Assembly: GCA_031308135.1 (NCBI GenBank)
Contig: JAHLJT010000631.1
Coordinates: 220,885,584 to 220,949,583, forward strand
DNA from: Acheta domesticus
Lineage: Eukaryota; Arthropoda; Insecta; Orthoptera; Gryllidae
Length of the DNA stretch: 64,000 nt
Direction: 5' to 3'
Shown here: positions 33,406-45,025 of the stretch, piece after piece
Layout: every line of letters starts with the position of its first letter
Position numbering within the stretch: position 1 is the stretch's first letter
Notes under the pieces: generated by a model
Databases searched by the model: none
What the model saw: the letters and a program-made list of their open reading frames with translations, nothing else
What the model was told of the DNA's origin: nothing
Position numbers and translations under genes: made by a program

Positions 33406-36400
33406 TGCGAACTGCTCTCACCGACTGACAAACGTCTACTGAATCTAACCAATATTGCAGCAATTTTCTAAAGAGTTGATAGTGCTGCATGCATGAAACG
33501 TCATTCAGGTTTATCATCAGTTAAATATTGACATCGGTCCTTAGTTTTGGAATATGCCTCATATATAACAGCGGCGATGACGTTTACACACAAGGTACGC
33601 ACTATCGCACTAGCTCTCCACGTTTCAAGTCTCAACTCTTCTTCCTCTGTCCTGACCAGGGCCTTTTAACTCCTTTACAAGGCGCTGGAGATCATTACAG
33701 TGGCGCGTTCTTCTCTATCACCTTCATACCGGAAATAAAACTGCTGCCAATGGTAAGTGGCTGCTGCGTAGGTTCGCGAGACGTAAGCAGGCGCGTAATG
33801 TTACAAAAGATTGCGACAATGTTCGTGCTTTCTTCAGTGGTTCATATATGTATATATTATGAATAATTGAACATTTAGAAGACACTTTTCGAATTTCTCA
33901 AAAATTAGCCAATTTTTAAGTGCGGATGTTGACGAGCCTAACCTACAATCCGGAGACACTAGCACCTTCTATAGTAGCACCATCAAGCTTTATATCCGGT
34001 TTTGATGGAGAGTTGCAAGGCCCTGGTTCCAACATTTCTCCCTCTGCCCTGACGGCGCTAGCAGGCCCCTTTTGCCGTGGCGTCAACGTCAATCCAGTGA
34101 TTCGCCTCGCAGCTCCCGTCGCAGCTTTCCTCTGTGAGCCCTGCTGCGAGCGCGCCTAGTTCCAAATCCCTCAACACATCCATTAACAGTTCTATTGATA
34201 TTTTAAAAGAAATATCTCAGGTCATGGTATCTAGAAAAACCTTAACTAGAAAATTTGTTTTTACTTGAAGTAACGTCATATTTTTTTAAGCACAGCCACA
34301 AGTTGATAAAAATTAACTAATATTGCCTCCTTAATCAAACATGTAAATTTAATGAGAGTACTACCAGGCAAAATAATATTTGTAATAACATTTAGGTTTT
34401 CGATAGTATTCGGTTAGATTTAATTAAAAAGTTTTAAAATTTAAAACTGCAGATCCACTTGCAATTCTAGCGCTGACAATGACAATGAAGTGATGCGGAG
34501 AGCAAAAAATCTTTATGTGCTCCTTCCCAGGAAACGCACTGTAAGGGTGTGTGCATTTCCCTCTATTTCACAGAAAACATGTGATAATCCTTTCCGATTT
34601 TCTCCCAATTATGTCCTTATGTCCAGGTGGCAGAAAGAGTGCCTGTTTCGTTATGGGGCACCTCCATTCCATTCTTCTTGAAAAACTGACAGTACTGCAT
34701 GTATATAAATGACAAAACAGGGTTTGCATATGCTGAAGGTTCACAAGAGAATTCTTTAAACAACTCAAAATACATTTACAAGGAACATCATCCTTTGTAG
34801 TAAACATCTTGTCAACTACGATTCAAAATCGTGAATCCATATGACTTAAAAAGTGATTTGAACTTCGACCCCGTTCAATTAAGATTTTACTCATCTGGAT
34901 CACGAAGTGAGCGGTGGCTTTTCTCGTCTCGAACCAGCTTCCAGGAAGTGGTGACTGTCACACTTTCTCTAAGGCAAAAAGCTCTCCCGACCTTCAGTAT
35001 GACTACTCATTCCATGACGATAGCAATTTGCACAATCTCCATGCGATCCTCCTGGCAGAACGTCATTGATTTAAACAGCGGCACAAAATAGTTATTTGCC
35101 TCTGACTTTTACAATCTAATCATTTAAAATTAAATTTTCTTCAAACAATGTGTTATGAGTTGTCATTTAAAAAACACGTTTTTTCAAGAAAAAATATTAA
35201 AACCCTGAAGGAAGGCTACTAATTATTCTTTGTTTTTCATTCAAGTAACTGTAAATTATTCATTAATTATTCTGAATATGTTATAAAAAGGCATTTCGAA
35301 AAACGATTGGAAAGAGATTCGGGATCAAGAGTTTGTAGAGAAGCCGAACGAAATGCATGTCTGAGATCCCCAAACTGTATTTTCGTAATAGTCTGGAGAT
35401 CAGACTTTCACCTGATTACACTTCCTTTAATACTATGAACACGTCTACCCATTTTCTTTATTTGAGTATACAAATTGTAATAGATAAGGAAGAATATTCC
35501 TTTATATCATTTTTTCCCAAACTTTCTGGGCCCAAGAGCTCTTTTATTAATATTATAAAACCCTTGACCTCTTAATGCAACTTAAATTAATAAAAATATA
35601 TAGTAATCGATGACAAATAATTTACTTGATTACAAAAATTAACTTTTATTCATTAAATTAACTTTTAATCAGTCAATAAATCATTTATAAAAATAGAAAG
35701 TGTTACGAAAAATGACAATATTATTTGAAACATTTAAGAAAGAAATCTGCACTGGTTAACTTCATTTTTAAGTCCGCAAATTAAAATCAATTTATTAAAA
35801 ATGAAAATTAAGTGAAAAATTATCGTATCTCTGCATGCATTTCACATTTGTACAAACCAAATGTTTCCAACCCCGCTTTTGTTTTGCTTCTTGGGAATTG
35901 ACAATACATACACAAATTGAAATTTGTTTCCGTTGTTTCCTGCAAGAATATGAAAGATCATTCGTGGAAATCATTGACGGCAATGGCAACGTTAAAATCT
36001 GTTTTACTTCATTTGATAGATTATTATTATTATATGATAGATTATTATTATTTTAAATAGTGTCGAGATTAGTCTATTTCTAACTGGCGTCGAACTTTTT
36101 TTGAAACTATGTACCTCAGCCCACCAATAAAGGGTACTTTGAGAATGGATACTTTACATGTTTTCAAACATTAATATTAAAAGCCGAGAATGTGCACATG
36201 TTGTGTACATTGGGTGCTCGAGTCCAAAGCATTTTGAGCTATAGAAAATTGCTATTGATTAGTTAAATGAAACTGTGGGATGCTTTTTAACTTCTCGTAT
36301 TCCTATTTTTGACTGCATCAGTGTTTCCTAAGTCCAAGGAATGGAAAAGCATAATATGTGTCAAAAACGTAATTGACTGATAAAAGTCAACTGATAGATT

Positions 36401-36570
36401 GAGAATATCATATTTATTTCTAACATTTTTATATTACTGGTATACAATGTGGCTATGACATCATTTGCTGAGACGTTTAAATAATAATAGCTTAAATAAA
36501 ATCTACTATTTAAGGATTTCAATCCGTCTGTTCGACTCTGACCAGCCATAGACAGTTGTCTTATTCACTA
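33406..36570. other. No gene recognised
   Basis: Mixed AT-rich DNA. GC-richer patches at 33590-33790 and 33930-34160 are open in one plus frame each (112 and 79 codons), but no domain, splice context or repeat partner is apparent. ACTTTCTGGGCCCAAGAG near 35520 resembles subterminal sequence of hAT relics, though no ends can be paired. Confidence 0.35.
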
Positions 36571-37617
36571 AAGAGCCATTTCACGTCAAATCGCACAAAA
36601 AAGACCAAAATTTGACCTTCATATTTTTATTTATTTTCTAATTTTTTCTGTTTGTTATATGGACCAAATAAGTGAACACGTGTATTTTTTATTTTTTTCT
36701 AACTTTATTATTTTCGGAAATATTGTATAATGAAATTCGCTAAAAATGACGCGCATCACTAACTTAAAAATATTATACATTTGAATACACCAATTATAGA
36801 AATTCCGTTCAAATTCCATTCGAAACTTAAAAACATGTTTAATTTTTAAGATTTTGCAAAATATTTAATTTTTTGAATTTTCAATTTTTTTTAAAAAAAC
36901 TGAAATTTTGAAAATTGAATATTTTTGTAAACTCGATGAGCTAAAAATTTTTTTAAAATATTTATAAACGCACTAGAGTATTAATAATAAGCCCAGAAAA
37001 AATCAAAGTGGGATCTCTGTAACTTTAAAAGATATTAATATTTTACGAACCAGTGTGTAATAGATTGCTGCAATATACACGTTTTTTGAGTTACTGGTCG
37101 TCGGTTTCTTTGGATGAAGCAGTAATTTAAGTACTTCTTGAGGTGGTGAAACTTCACGATTGAATTTATAAATAATAATATTTAGGTGTATTAATATACA
37201 TATAAATAATATTAATATATTTATAAATAATTTATAAATGTATAAATAATTAAATGACGGATTCTTGATTCACGTTTTGACTGATATTTTGAAATTTTCT
37301 GGTCCCTCAAAACTCACTTTAAATACAAGTACTCACGTACCATAGAATTTCTGAACTTTCGTCACAATGCACCGTTTCAATGCCCTACCGAATTTACTTC
37401 ATTTCTGGACAAAATTCAATTTTCTTCAGCCAACGTTTTAGGCACTTTTATCATGCGTTCGGTTGCTGCAGAAAGTCGTTTAATTTTTTTGTATGTCCAA
37501 CTTTCAAAAATTATCAAAATTTAAATTTTCAAAGTCATGACATCTGTTGAGTGAAAGTAATCGATAAGTTACTAAATAGTATCTTTGTCTTATTTTTCGA
37601 TGGATGTCGAAGGATCT

Positions 37618-38034
37618 TCAATGTGAAAAATTTATCTGTGTTGGCACTTTGCACTTTCTAAAATTTCTCATGGGGATGCCATTGTGTTCCAATTTTCTTT
37701 TTGTGGCGGGGGTTTCTCCTATTGCAATTAAACTCATGTTTATCTTCTCTTTATTCATTTCGCAGACACTTGAACTATCTGAAGAGCTTAAATTGTCAGT
37801 TCCTTGATATCCACTTTTTTCACTGAACGTTCCGCTACTTTCGTTAATGCCATGAGAGCCACTGATCTCGATGTTATCTTCATTAAAAAAAGGCCGTTTT
37901 GGAAGCCGATTCCCTTTCTTCCGAAATGAATCACAAATTCGCCAATCTAATGACTCCTGTAAATTCACCAGCAAATCGTGGTTTACGCGTCTTGGAGATT
38001 TTCTTTTGTAAAAATCGTGATCAGAAAGTTTCAA
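37618..38034 (-). CDS. Unrecognised 138-residue frame inside the GAGCCATT element, truncated
   Basis: A 138-codon open frame in AT-rich DNA, longer than chance frames around it. The composition is protein-like: basic segments (KRKSPRRVNHD, RKKGNRLPKRP, ATKRKLEHN), a Ser/Asp-rich middle (NLSSSDSSSVCEMNKE) and few low-complexity runs. Its first codons lie within 4 bp of the junction with a family R insertion at about 38038, so the real N-terminus was probably cut off by that insertion. No catalytic motif or zinc finger is visible. It may be part of a transposon-encoded protein; function unknown. Confidence 0.3.
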   Translation of the reverse strand: MKLSDHDFYKRKSPRRVNHDLLVNLQESLDWRICDSFRKKGNRLPKRPFFNEDNIEISGSHGINESSGTFSEKSGYQGTDNLSSSDSSSVCEMNKEKINMSLIAIGETPATKRKLEHNGIPMRNFRKCKVPTQINFSH

Positions 38035-38037
38035 TGG

Positions 38038-38225
38038 ATTGAAACATCTATATCGCTAGCTATTCGGAATTGCCACATACTCTTTCTTGCCAGCTACCAT
38101 CTATCATCGCCAAAAGTACATTTTTTTGTCATTTTCTTAATTTTTCGGTTTCCTATTGGTAGAACGGAAACATTAATTTTAGAATATTAAAGAACACAAA
38201 AACCTAGCCGTAAATTTTTAATTAC
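38038..38225 (-). repeat. Family R terminal fragment
   Basis: CGCTAGCTATTCGGAATTGC, CCATCTATCATCGCCAAAAG and AACACAAAAACCTAGCCGTA are near-identical to 53277-53434 (and, inverted, to 30.9-31.1 kb). The CTAGTGGTGCTAC outer end is missing. Confidence 0.8.
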
Positions 38226-38274
38226 AATTTTGTAATGAATATTTTTTGAGAAAGTAATTTGCAGATGGATAAAA

Positions 38275-39248
38275 TACACATATCAAAAAATTAAATGCAA
38301 CAAACCAGTAATTTTTGTGTTAAGTACAATCAGAGCGTCAATTGATCATATTTTGCAAAGTACGCGTAAATTTCAAAATTTAGTATAGGCAAAACTACAC
38401 AAATAAACAATTTTCAGGTAAATAAAGAAACACGTGTCCCTTTTTTTGATGTCCAGAATGAATGCCATATATTCGTGTCATTTTTTTTTTAAATAGTCGT
38501 GTGAATTCGAGTGAGATTTGACGTGGAATGGCTCGTATTTCAATTCGTTTCGCTCTCACCCATAAGAACATATGTGACCCACAAGTCACCCACGATGTTA
38601 CCCACAAAAATACGTATGGCACAATGTCATACATTCTGGGGGAAGAGTGAACATTTGAAATACTAATAACTCTTGAAACCCTTATCAGGCAGACGGTCAT
38701 TCTTTTTTTAGTTCTTGAGCACTTGCATCAAAGACTGGCCGAACACAATTCGTTAGTGCATGGGTAGGCAGAGCGCGCCCTCATACTTACAATTGATGTT
38801 TTACAACTGTATGAGTGGAGTGCCCACTTTTTTTCTTGTTGTGTTTTATAGAAAATTGAACAGGGAATACGCCTATATTGTTTCAAATTTTTATCTCATC
38901 GAGTTTATATAGAAACTTTACTTTTTTGAAAGAAATGCATTTTTTAAAATGAAAAAATTTTTTTTTGAAAATTTATTTACAGAGGAATAAAATACACATT
39001 TCAAAGTATTAAATGACACAAACCAGAAATTTTTATATTTAGTACATTCGGAGAGATAATAGATCTTATTTTGTGAAGTACCTGTAAATTCCAAAATTCA
39101 ATACAGCCATAACTAAACAAATAATACATTTTCAGGCAATAAAAAAATACGTGTCTCTTTTTTTGATGTCCAGACTTAAGAAAAAAAATATCGCACATTT
39201 TAAAAAATGTCGTGTCAACTCTTGTGCGATTTGACGTGGAATGGCTCC
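38275..39248 (+). repeat. ~270-bp direct duplication at the right end of the GAGCCATT element
   Basis: Copy a 38275-38535 and copy b 38972-39248 share AATAAAATACACAT, AAATGCAACAAACCAG versus AAATGACACAAACCAG, CGTGTC(C/T)C(T)TTTTTTTGATGTCCAGA, and the terminus ATTTGACGTGGAATGGCTC. Divergence is about 20 percent by eye, so the duplication is old or comes from two separate elements. Confidence 0.65.
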
Positions 39249-42017
39249 ATAGTACCTGCAGGAGCCACTCAAGAGGCCAAGAAATTGTGAGCATTTGCTG
39301 AAAAAACTTAAAAAATAATTTAATATTGCTGTATTTTTCTAGATTCAAATTATTTAAGAAAGTAACTGAAACAAAAATGTCGCGGATTAATATTTTTGTA
39401 TTATATTGATCAAAAATGTAATTTATTAACAATACGTTCTATCCAAAAGACTAAGATTAAGGTTCTCAAGTACCGTTCTCAGAAGTTACTAACTAATAAG
39501 AGTTATCTAATAAAAATCTAATAACATAGATTAAAATAATTGTTTATTTACAATATATACAAAATACATTATTTGATAATTGCAAAGAAATCAGGAGATT
39601 TTTATTCAATCATTTCATTTCATGACATTTTAGTCTCATTCATTTTAAGACTTCATCTTGATGCCGTCACTTTCAAATACAGAACATGTAACTCCAACAT
39701 TCTCTTCTAAACTATTTGTCGGACAAGAATCTATATTGTCAAACGCAATCACTGTCGTACGGCAGGTAATATTTTCGTTTAATCTCTCAGTATCACAATG
39801 AATATGTTTAACTATGTTCCCTTACTTAATAAAAACATTATGATTCGTGTACCGTCTTACTATTACCTTTCTACTAATATTAGAATTCCGCGTTTGTCAT
39901 TTACACCAACTAAATAAAAAATTATTACAGATCTCTGAATCTAACGAGTCAAATTTTTTCATTACTGCAAATATTTTGGATATTCAATTATTCATATTTT
40001 CCATCGTTTTTCTACCACTAGAGTTCACGTCAAAATCAAATATATTTCTTACAAGTCATGGCTTTCACAACTTCTTTTTACAAAATATGCATGCCCTGTA
40101 CACCTTATCAACGGTTTAAAATAAAAATTTGTTGCATTTGAGACAACATGCTATCATCGCATCATATCTCAAGTTACTCCCTTCACTTGCCGAAATGGCC
40201 TGCAAATTATTTTTATATATTACGTACATATTTTTTATTCGGTAGATTTGTAGGGAAAAAGCTTGCTTTAGATCCTGGTTGTACAAAATGTTTTGTTTGT
40301 TACACGTGCAGAAAGAAATCTTTTAAATATAAGACATAATATCGACTTAGATTAATGCATTGGTTGACAATATTCTCGCTTTTAAAGCGCCTGTTTTCTG
40401 TATCTTGTTACTTAGTCATCATAAGTTACGTAATAGCTATACAATCATCCCTCGCATTTTCGAAGATTCATATAAAATAATGTTCTTCTATTCTAACACC
40501 TTATTTTTATTTAAAATTAATTGAACTTTTTCAAACTGTACATTTGGTATTTAAACATAATCTGAAAAAACATATCGAATATTTACACCTTCTAAATTTC
40601 TTTTACTTATTCAGTAGTATTGACACTTTGTTTACTCTATCGTATTGTTTTCATTCGTGTTTGTGTGCGAAAAAGAAAGTATGTAAAAGGAAACGTGTAC
40701 ATCGATTAACTATATATTATGTTAAGTGTTACACAGTCATTTGTAAGCTGCGGATTTTTGCTTATTTATTCCTTCAATGGGAAACTCAATATTTTAGGCT
40801 AATTATTAATTTTGAGGCATTAGGAGTATTATAATATGCGAATTTTATAGTGTCTGTAAATGCCTATTTTATTAATAAATGCATATTTTGTGTTTAAATA
40901 TCTAAACCTGGCATATTCTCTTATTTATTAATCAAAATTCCCTTAATGAATTTTTTTAATAGGACATTTTTCGTTTTATTCTGCACATTACTGAGAAATC
41001 CTACAACTATGGATGTCTTATGTTTCGTTTTACTGCTGTTATTTCGTATTATGAAACACGCCCAAAATCGCTGGTGGTTTTTTTTACTTCGAATTTTAAA
41101 CAATTTTTATTCAAAACCAGTTCCAATTTTTTTCTTAAACTTTCTCCTCGTATGTATCAAAAGATGGTATAAAAATTGGAGCCGGTTCTATTTTTCGCGA
41201 ACATTTTCTTTTCGAAAATTGCAAAAAGTTAACATTGCAATAGTACAATAGTGAATTCTGAGATTTTTGTCTTAAATGAAATATGTTCTGAAAAAACAGA
41301 TCGTGATAATGAAAAGCAGAAAGGTAACTACTGTTATTCAGCTTTTTTTGCCCGAATTGCCCAACAATGAAAAAAGGATCTCTACGCGGATGTCAGAACA
41401 ATGATGAACGCCAACATTCCATGAAACTATATTATGTTTACTTCAAAACTTTCTACATAAGAACGTGAATAAGGATAGTAAAATATATAATGCCTTTGTA
41501 AATGCCTATTTTACACTTTCAAATGCCTATTTTACTTTCAAAAGCCTGTTTTACATTTTTATATGCCCATTTTGCCTCCGTATTTCTAGTTTTTCGTGCT
41601 TATAAATCCGCAGCTTCGTCATAAGACATTAGATATAACATTTATTCTTATTCTACGATAAATCATTGAACTGATGTGACTGTTTGCTATGGATTTTGTG
41701 GTCGCAATCTGGTTCAGTTTAAATGTTACTGAATGTCTCAGAATAAATGTTACAATATTGTAGGATAAGTATGTGAAAATTAATGTAGGGTATGTGAAAA
41801 TTGATTTTCGACACTGAACCTGAATTAATAATTTCATATATATTCATGAGAAACACATTCAACACATACTCCTGATTGTCATGCACAGGTGGGCGATAAC
41901 TCACGTTCTAACTCAGTCAATTTTGTGTCTGTAACGAACATCTGTACATACGGGTTACATGACACCGGCGCAAATGTCTTATGTGTAACTCCATTATATG
42001 AAATTTTCCTGTGTATA
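39249..42017. other. Non-coding 3' flank of gene 1
   Basis: AT-rich. Recurrent (A/C)AAATGCCTATTTTAC-type units occur at 41490-41580 (four copies of about 20 bp), with a related TAAATGCCTATTTTATT at 40858. A weak family R-like stretch lies at 41090-41300. Short plus frames at 40544-40834 and 40946-41251 show no domain. Confidence 0.4.
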
Positions 42018-42150
42018 TTCATTAGCAAAAAGGTATCATTTTCGACCCCTTTTAAATGCTCTAGAAGTGCACGACCAGCGTATGAGCCCTGCGTCAGTAC
42101 ATTCATTAGCAAAACGTTATAATTTTCGACCCCTTTAAGTGCTCCACAAG
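42018..42150. repeat. Short direct duplication downstream of gene 1
   Basis: ATTCATTAGCAAAAAGGTAT then CATTTTCGACCCCTTTTAAATGCTC is followed 82 bp later by ATTCATTAGCAAAACGTTAT then AATTTTCGACCCCTTTAAGTGCTC. The 93-codon minus frame across both (41879-42160) therefore contains an internal repeat (LKGVEN...LLMN). It is not supported as a gene. Confidence 0.7.
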
Positions 42151-42159
42151 TTGGTAACA

Positions 42160-42165
42160 TTTATT
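42160..42165 (-). terminator. Polyadenylation signal of gene 1
   Basis: AATAAA on the minus strand, 49 nt beyond the stop codon of the terminal exon. Position and strand fit a short 3' UTR. Nothing further downstream was needed to close the gene. Confidence 0.6.
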
Positions 42166-42213
42166 CTGAGACATTGTGTGTGCTGCATCTATTCGGAGCA
42201 TCACATGGCGAGG

Positions 42214-42620
42214 CTACTCGCGTCCGCGTGTGGACGCCTGGCCGTCCCGCGTGGTGCTGGAGCCCGGCGGGCGGCGCGTCCACCCCCTCCTCCTGGAGGG
42301 CCGCGGGGGCGTGCCCGAGGCGGCGGAGAAGTCTGCGGAGGGGGCGTAGTCGGGGGTGTGGGTGTAGGTGGGGGAGGCGGTGCGGCGGGGCGGCGGACGC
42401 GACGGGCGCAGCGGAGCGGAGCGGGTGATCGCGGGCTGCTGCGAGGACATGGAGGAGCGCGTGGCGGCCAGAAGAGGCTGCGGCGACGAGGCGTCCGACA
42501 GCAGGCAGATCTTGCGCGTGCACCAGGAGAAGCTGCGGAACGCGTTGCACTGGCAGCGGTTGCAGCCGTCGCTCCCCGTGTACAGCGCGTTCTCCACGCA
42601 CTCGTTGATCGTGTAGTTCC
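42214..42620 (-). CDS. Terminal exon of gene 1: pacifastin domain plus basic Pro-rich tail
   Basis: The acceptor TTCGACAG opens the exon in phase 1; the frame runs 134 codons to TAG (42216-42214). Residues 7-38 form one pacifastin inhibitor domain with cysteines at 7, 19, 22, 24, 33 and 38 (Cys-x11-Cys-Asn-x-Cys-x-Cys-x8-Cys-Thr-x3-Cys, three disulfides in the family). The loop CTRKIC places Arg-Lys at the known reactive bond, predicting a trypsin-type inhibitor. The family's usual Gly after Cys4 is not seen. Residues 39-134 are an unusual tail rich in Ser, Pro, Arg and Thr (SRRRGWTRRPPGSS), without cysteines and with no transmembrane segment. The preceding intron ends in a tandem array of copies of this very splice site. 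Transcript evidence would be needed to confirm the tail. Confidence 0.85.
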
Positions 42621-44783
42621 CTGTCGAACAACACAAAACATTAGGATCTGTGTGCAGATAAACCTTTTATCACAAACATGATTGAATCATACTCAGTGAA
42701 CAGCGCGTTCTCCCTGTCGAACAACACAAAAGATGAGAAGCTATGTGCAGATAAACCTTTTAGCACAAACATGATCGAATCATACTCGGTGAACAGCGCG
42801 TTCTCCACGCACTCGTTGATCGTGTAGTTCCCTGTCGAACAACACAAAACATTAGGATCTGTGTGCAGATAAACCTTTTATCACAAACATGATTGAATCA
42901 TACTCAGTGAACAGCGCGTTCTCCCTGTCGAACAACACAAAAGATGAGAAGCTATGTGCAGATAAACCTTTTAGCACAAACATGATCGAATCATACTCGG
43001 TGAACAGCGCGTTCTCCACGCACTCGTTGATCGTGTAGTTCCCTGTCGAACAACACAAAACATTAGGAGCTGTGTGCAGATAAACCTTTTATCACAAACA
43101 TGATTGAATCATACTCAGTGAACAGCGCGTTCTCCCTGTCGAACAACACAAAAGATGAGAAGCTATGTGCAGATAAACCTTTTAGCACAAACATGATCGA
43201 ATCATACTCGGTGAACAGCGCGTTCTCCACGCACTCGTTGATCGTGTAGTTCCCTGTCGAACAACACAAAACATTAGGAGCTGTGTGCAGATAAACCTTT
43301 TATCACAAACATGATTGAATCATACTCAGTGAACAGCGCGTTCTCCCTGTCGAACAACACAAAAGATGAGAAGCTATGTGCAGATAAACCTTTTAGCACA
43401 AACATGATCGAATCATACTCGGTGAACAGCGCGTTCTCCACGCACTCGTTGATCGTGTAGTTCCCTGTCGAACAACACAAAACATTAGGATCTGTGTGCA
43501 GATAAACCTTTTATCACAAACATGATTGAATCATACTCAGTGAACAGCGCGTTCTCCCTGTCGAACAACACAAAAGATGAGAAGCTATGTGCAGATAAAC
43601 CTTTTAGCACAAACATGATCGAATCATACTCGGTGAACAGCGCGTTCTCCACGCACTCGTTGATCGTGTAGTTCCCTGTCGAACAACACAAAACATTAGG
43701 AGCTGTGTGCAGATAAACCTTTTATCACAAACATGATTGAATCATACTCAGTGAACAGCGCGTTCTCCCTGTCGAACAACACAAAAGATGAGAAGCTATG
43801 TGCAGATAAACCTTTTAGCACAAACATGATCGAATCATACTCGGTGAACAGCGCGTTCTCCACGCACTCGTTGATCGTGTAGTTCCCTGTCGAACAACAC
43901 AAAACATTAGGAGCTGTGTGCAGATAAACCTTTTATCACAAACATGATTGAATCATACTCAGTGAACAGCGCGTTCTCCCTGTCGAACAACACAAAAGAT
44001 GAGAAGCTATGTGCAGATAAACCTTTTAGCACAAACATGATCGAATCATACTCGGTGAACAGCGCGTTCTCCACGCACTCGTTGATCGTGTAGTTCCCTG
44101 TCGAACAACACAAAACATTAGGAGCTGTGTGCAGATAAACCTTTTATCACAAACATGATTGAATCATACTCAGTGAACAGCGCGTTCTCCCTGTCGAACA
44201 ACACAAAAGATGAGAAGCTATGTGCAGATAAACCTTTTAGCACAAACATGATCGAATCATACTCGGTGAACAGCGCGTTCTCCACGCACTCGTTGATCGT
44301 GTAGTTCCCTGTCGAACAACACAAAACATTAGGAGCTGTGTGCAGATAAACCTTTTATCACAAACATGATTGAATCATACTCAGTGAACAGCGCGTTCTC
44401 CCTGTCGAACAACACAAAAGATGAGAAGCTATGTGCAGATAAACCTTTTAGCACAAACATGATCGAATCATACTCGGTGAACAGCGCGTTCTCCACGCAC
44501 TCGTTGATCGTGTAGTTCCCTGTCGAACAACACAAAACATTAGGAGCTGTGTGCAGATAAACCTTTTATCACAAACATGATTGAATCATACTCAGTGAAC
44601 AGCGCGTTCTCCCTGTCGAACAACACAAAAGATGAGAAGCTATGTGCAGATAAACCTTTTAGCACAAACATGATCGAATCATACTCGGTGAACAGCGCGT
44701 TCTCCACGCACTCGTTGATCGTGTAGTTCCCTGTCGAACAACACAAAACATTAGGAGCTGTGTGCAGATAAACCCTTTGGCAC
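42621..44783 (-). repeat. 211-bp tandem array of copied splice acceptor plus exon start (ten units)
   Basis: Ten units spaced exactly 211 bp, directly abutting the terminal exon of gene 1. Read on the minus strand each unit holds TTCGACAG|GGAACTACACG and about 40 nt of the exon (through GTGGAGAACGCGCTGT), then unique sequence TCACCGAGTATGATTCGATC and GGTTTATCTGCACATAG, then a second half in which 25 bp of the exon copy (ACTACACG to GTGGA) are deleted but the acceptor TTCGACAG|GGAGAACG is kept. By eye the units differ at a single site (ATCTGTG in three units, AGCTGTG in seven). The 68-codon minus frame repeated in each unit ends at a stop, and 211 is not a multiple of three, so the units cannot be read through as protein. 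Confidence 0.95.
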
Positions 44784-45025
44784 AAACATGATCGAATGCC
44801 GGCTCCGTGGCCGAGACCGTTAAGGCAATAGTGCCGTAGTGGTCTTGGACCATGGGGTCTCGGGTTCGAGTCCCGCCTAGGGCATCGTTGTATATGTTCG
44901 TCCTTTCAGCCCCTATCATCGCCATATCGTGTCATCATCATGTCATAACGTTACTTCCAATAGTGGTCGCTAATGGCCGAGTAGTTGATGCGACCTTAAA
45001 CAACAACAAAAAAACATGGTCGAAT
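44784..45025 (+). mobile_element. SINE-B (tRNA-derived) with 14-bp target duplication
   Basis: AAACATG(A/G)TCGAAT flanks it at 44784-44797 and 45012-45025. The head has a box A, TGGCCGAGACCGTTAAGG, typical of Ser/Leu tRNAs, and a perfect box B, GGTTCGAGTCCC. The body ends in a GGTCGC...GCGACC stem and an A-rich tail AACAACAACAAAAAAA. The 7-bp acceptor stem does not pair past four bases, so it is a SINE and not a working tRNA. It interrupts a unit of the 211-bp array. Confidence 0.9.

Larger units (their letters stand above)
36571..39248. mobile_element. ~2.7-kb element with inverted GAGCCATT ends
   Basis: AGAGCCATTTCACGTCAAAT followed by CGCAC at the left is inverted at the right as GTGCG then ATTTGACGTGGAATGGCTC (ends near 39247). 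A third copy of the terminus sits inside at 38509-38532, because the last ~270 bp are duplicated (38275-38535 and 38972-39248). A 138-codon minus frame and an inserted family R piece (38038-38225) lie inside. No flanking duplication is obvious. I read it as an unclassified DNA transposon or Helitron-like element, partly rearranged. Confidence 0.5.

Noticed and set aside
42139..42681. 180-codon and other plus-strand frames over the terminal exon of gene 1
   Set aside because: GC-rich shadow of the minus-strand pacifastin exon, which has cysteine spacing, acceptor, stop and poly(A) signal.
42621..44783. CRISPR-like array or a repetitive protein gene
   Set aside because: Units are contiguous 211-bp repeats without variable spacers in a eukaryotic intron; each frame ends in a stop and 211 is not divisible by three.
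44798..44890. tRNA gene (Ser/Leu type) at the head of SINE-B
   Set aside because: Box A and B are good, but the acceptor stem pairs over only about four bases, no clear anticodon arm exists, and target duplications enclose a 214-bp element with an A-rich tail.
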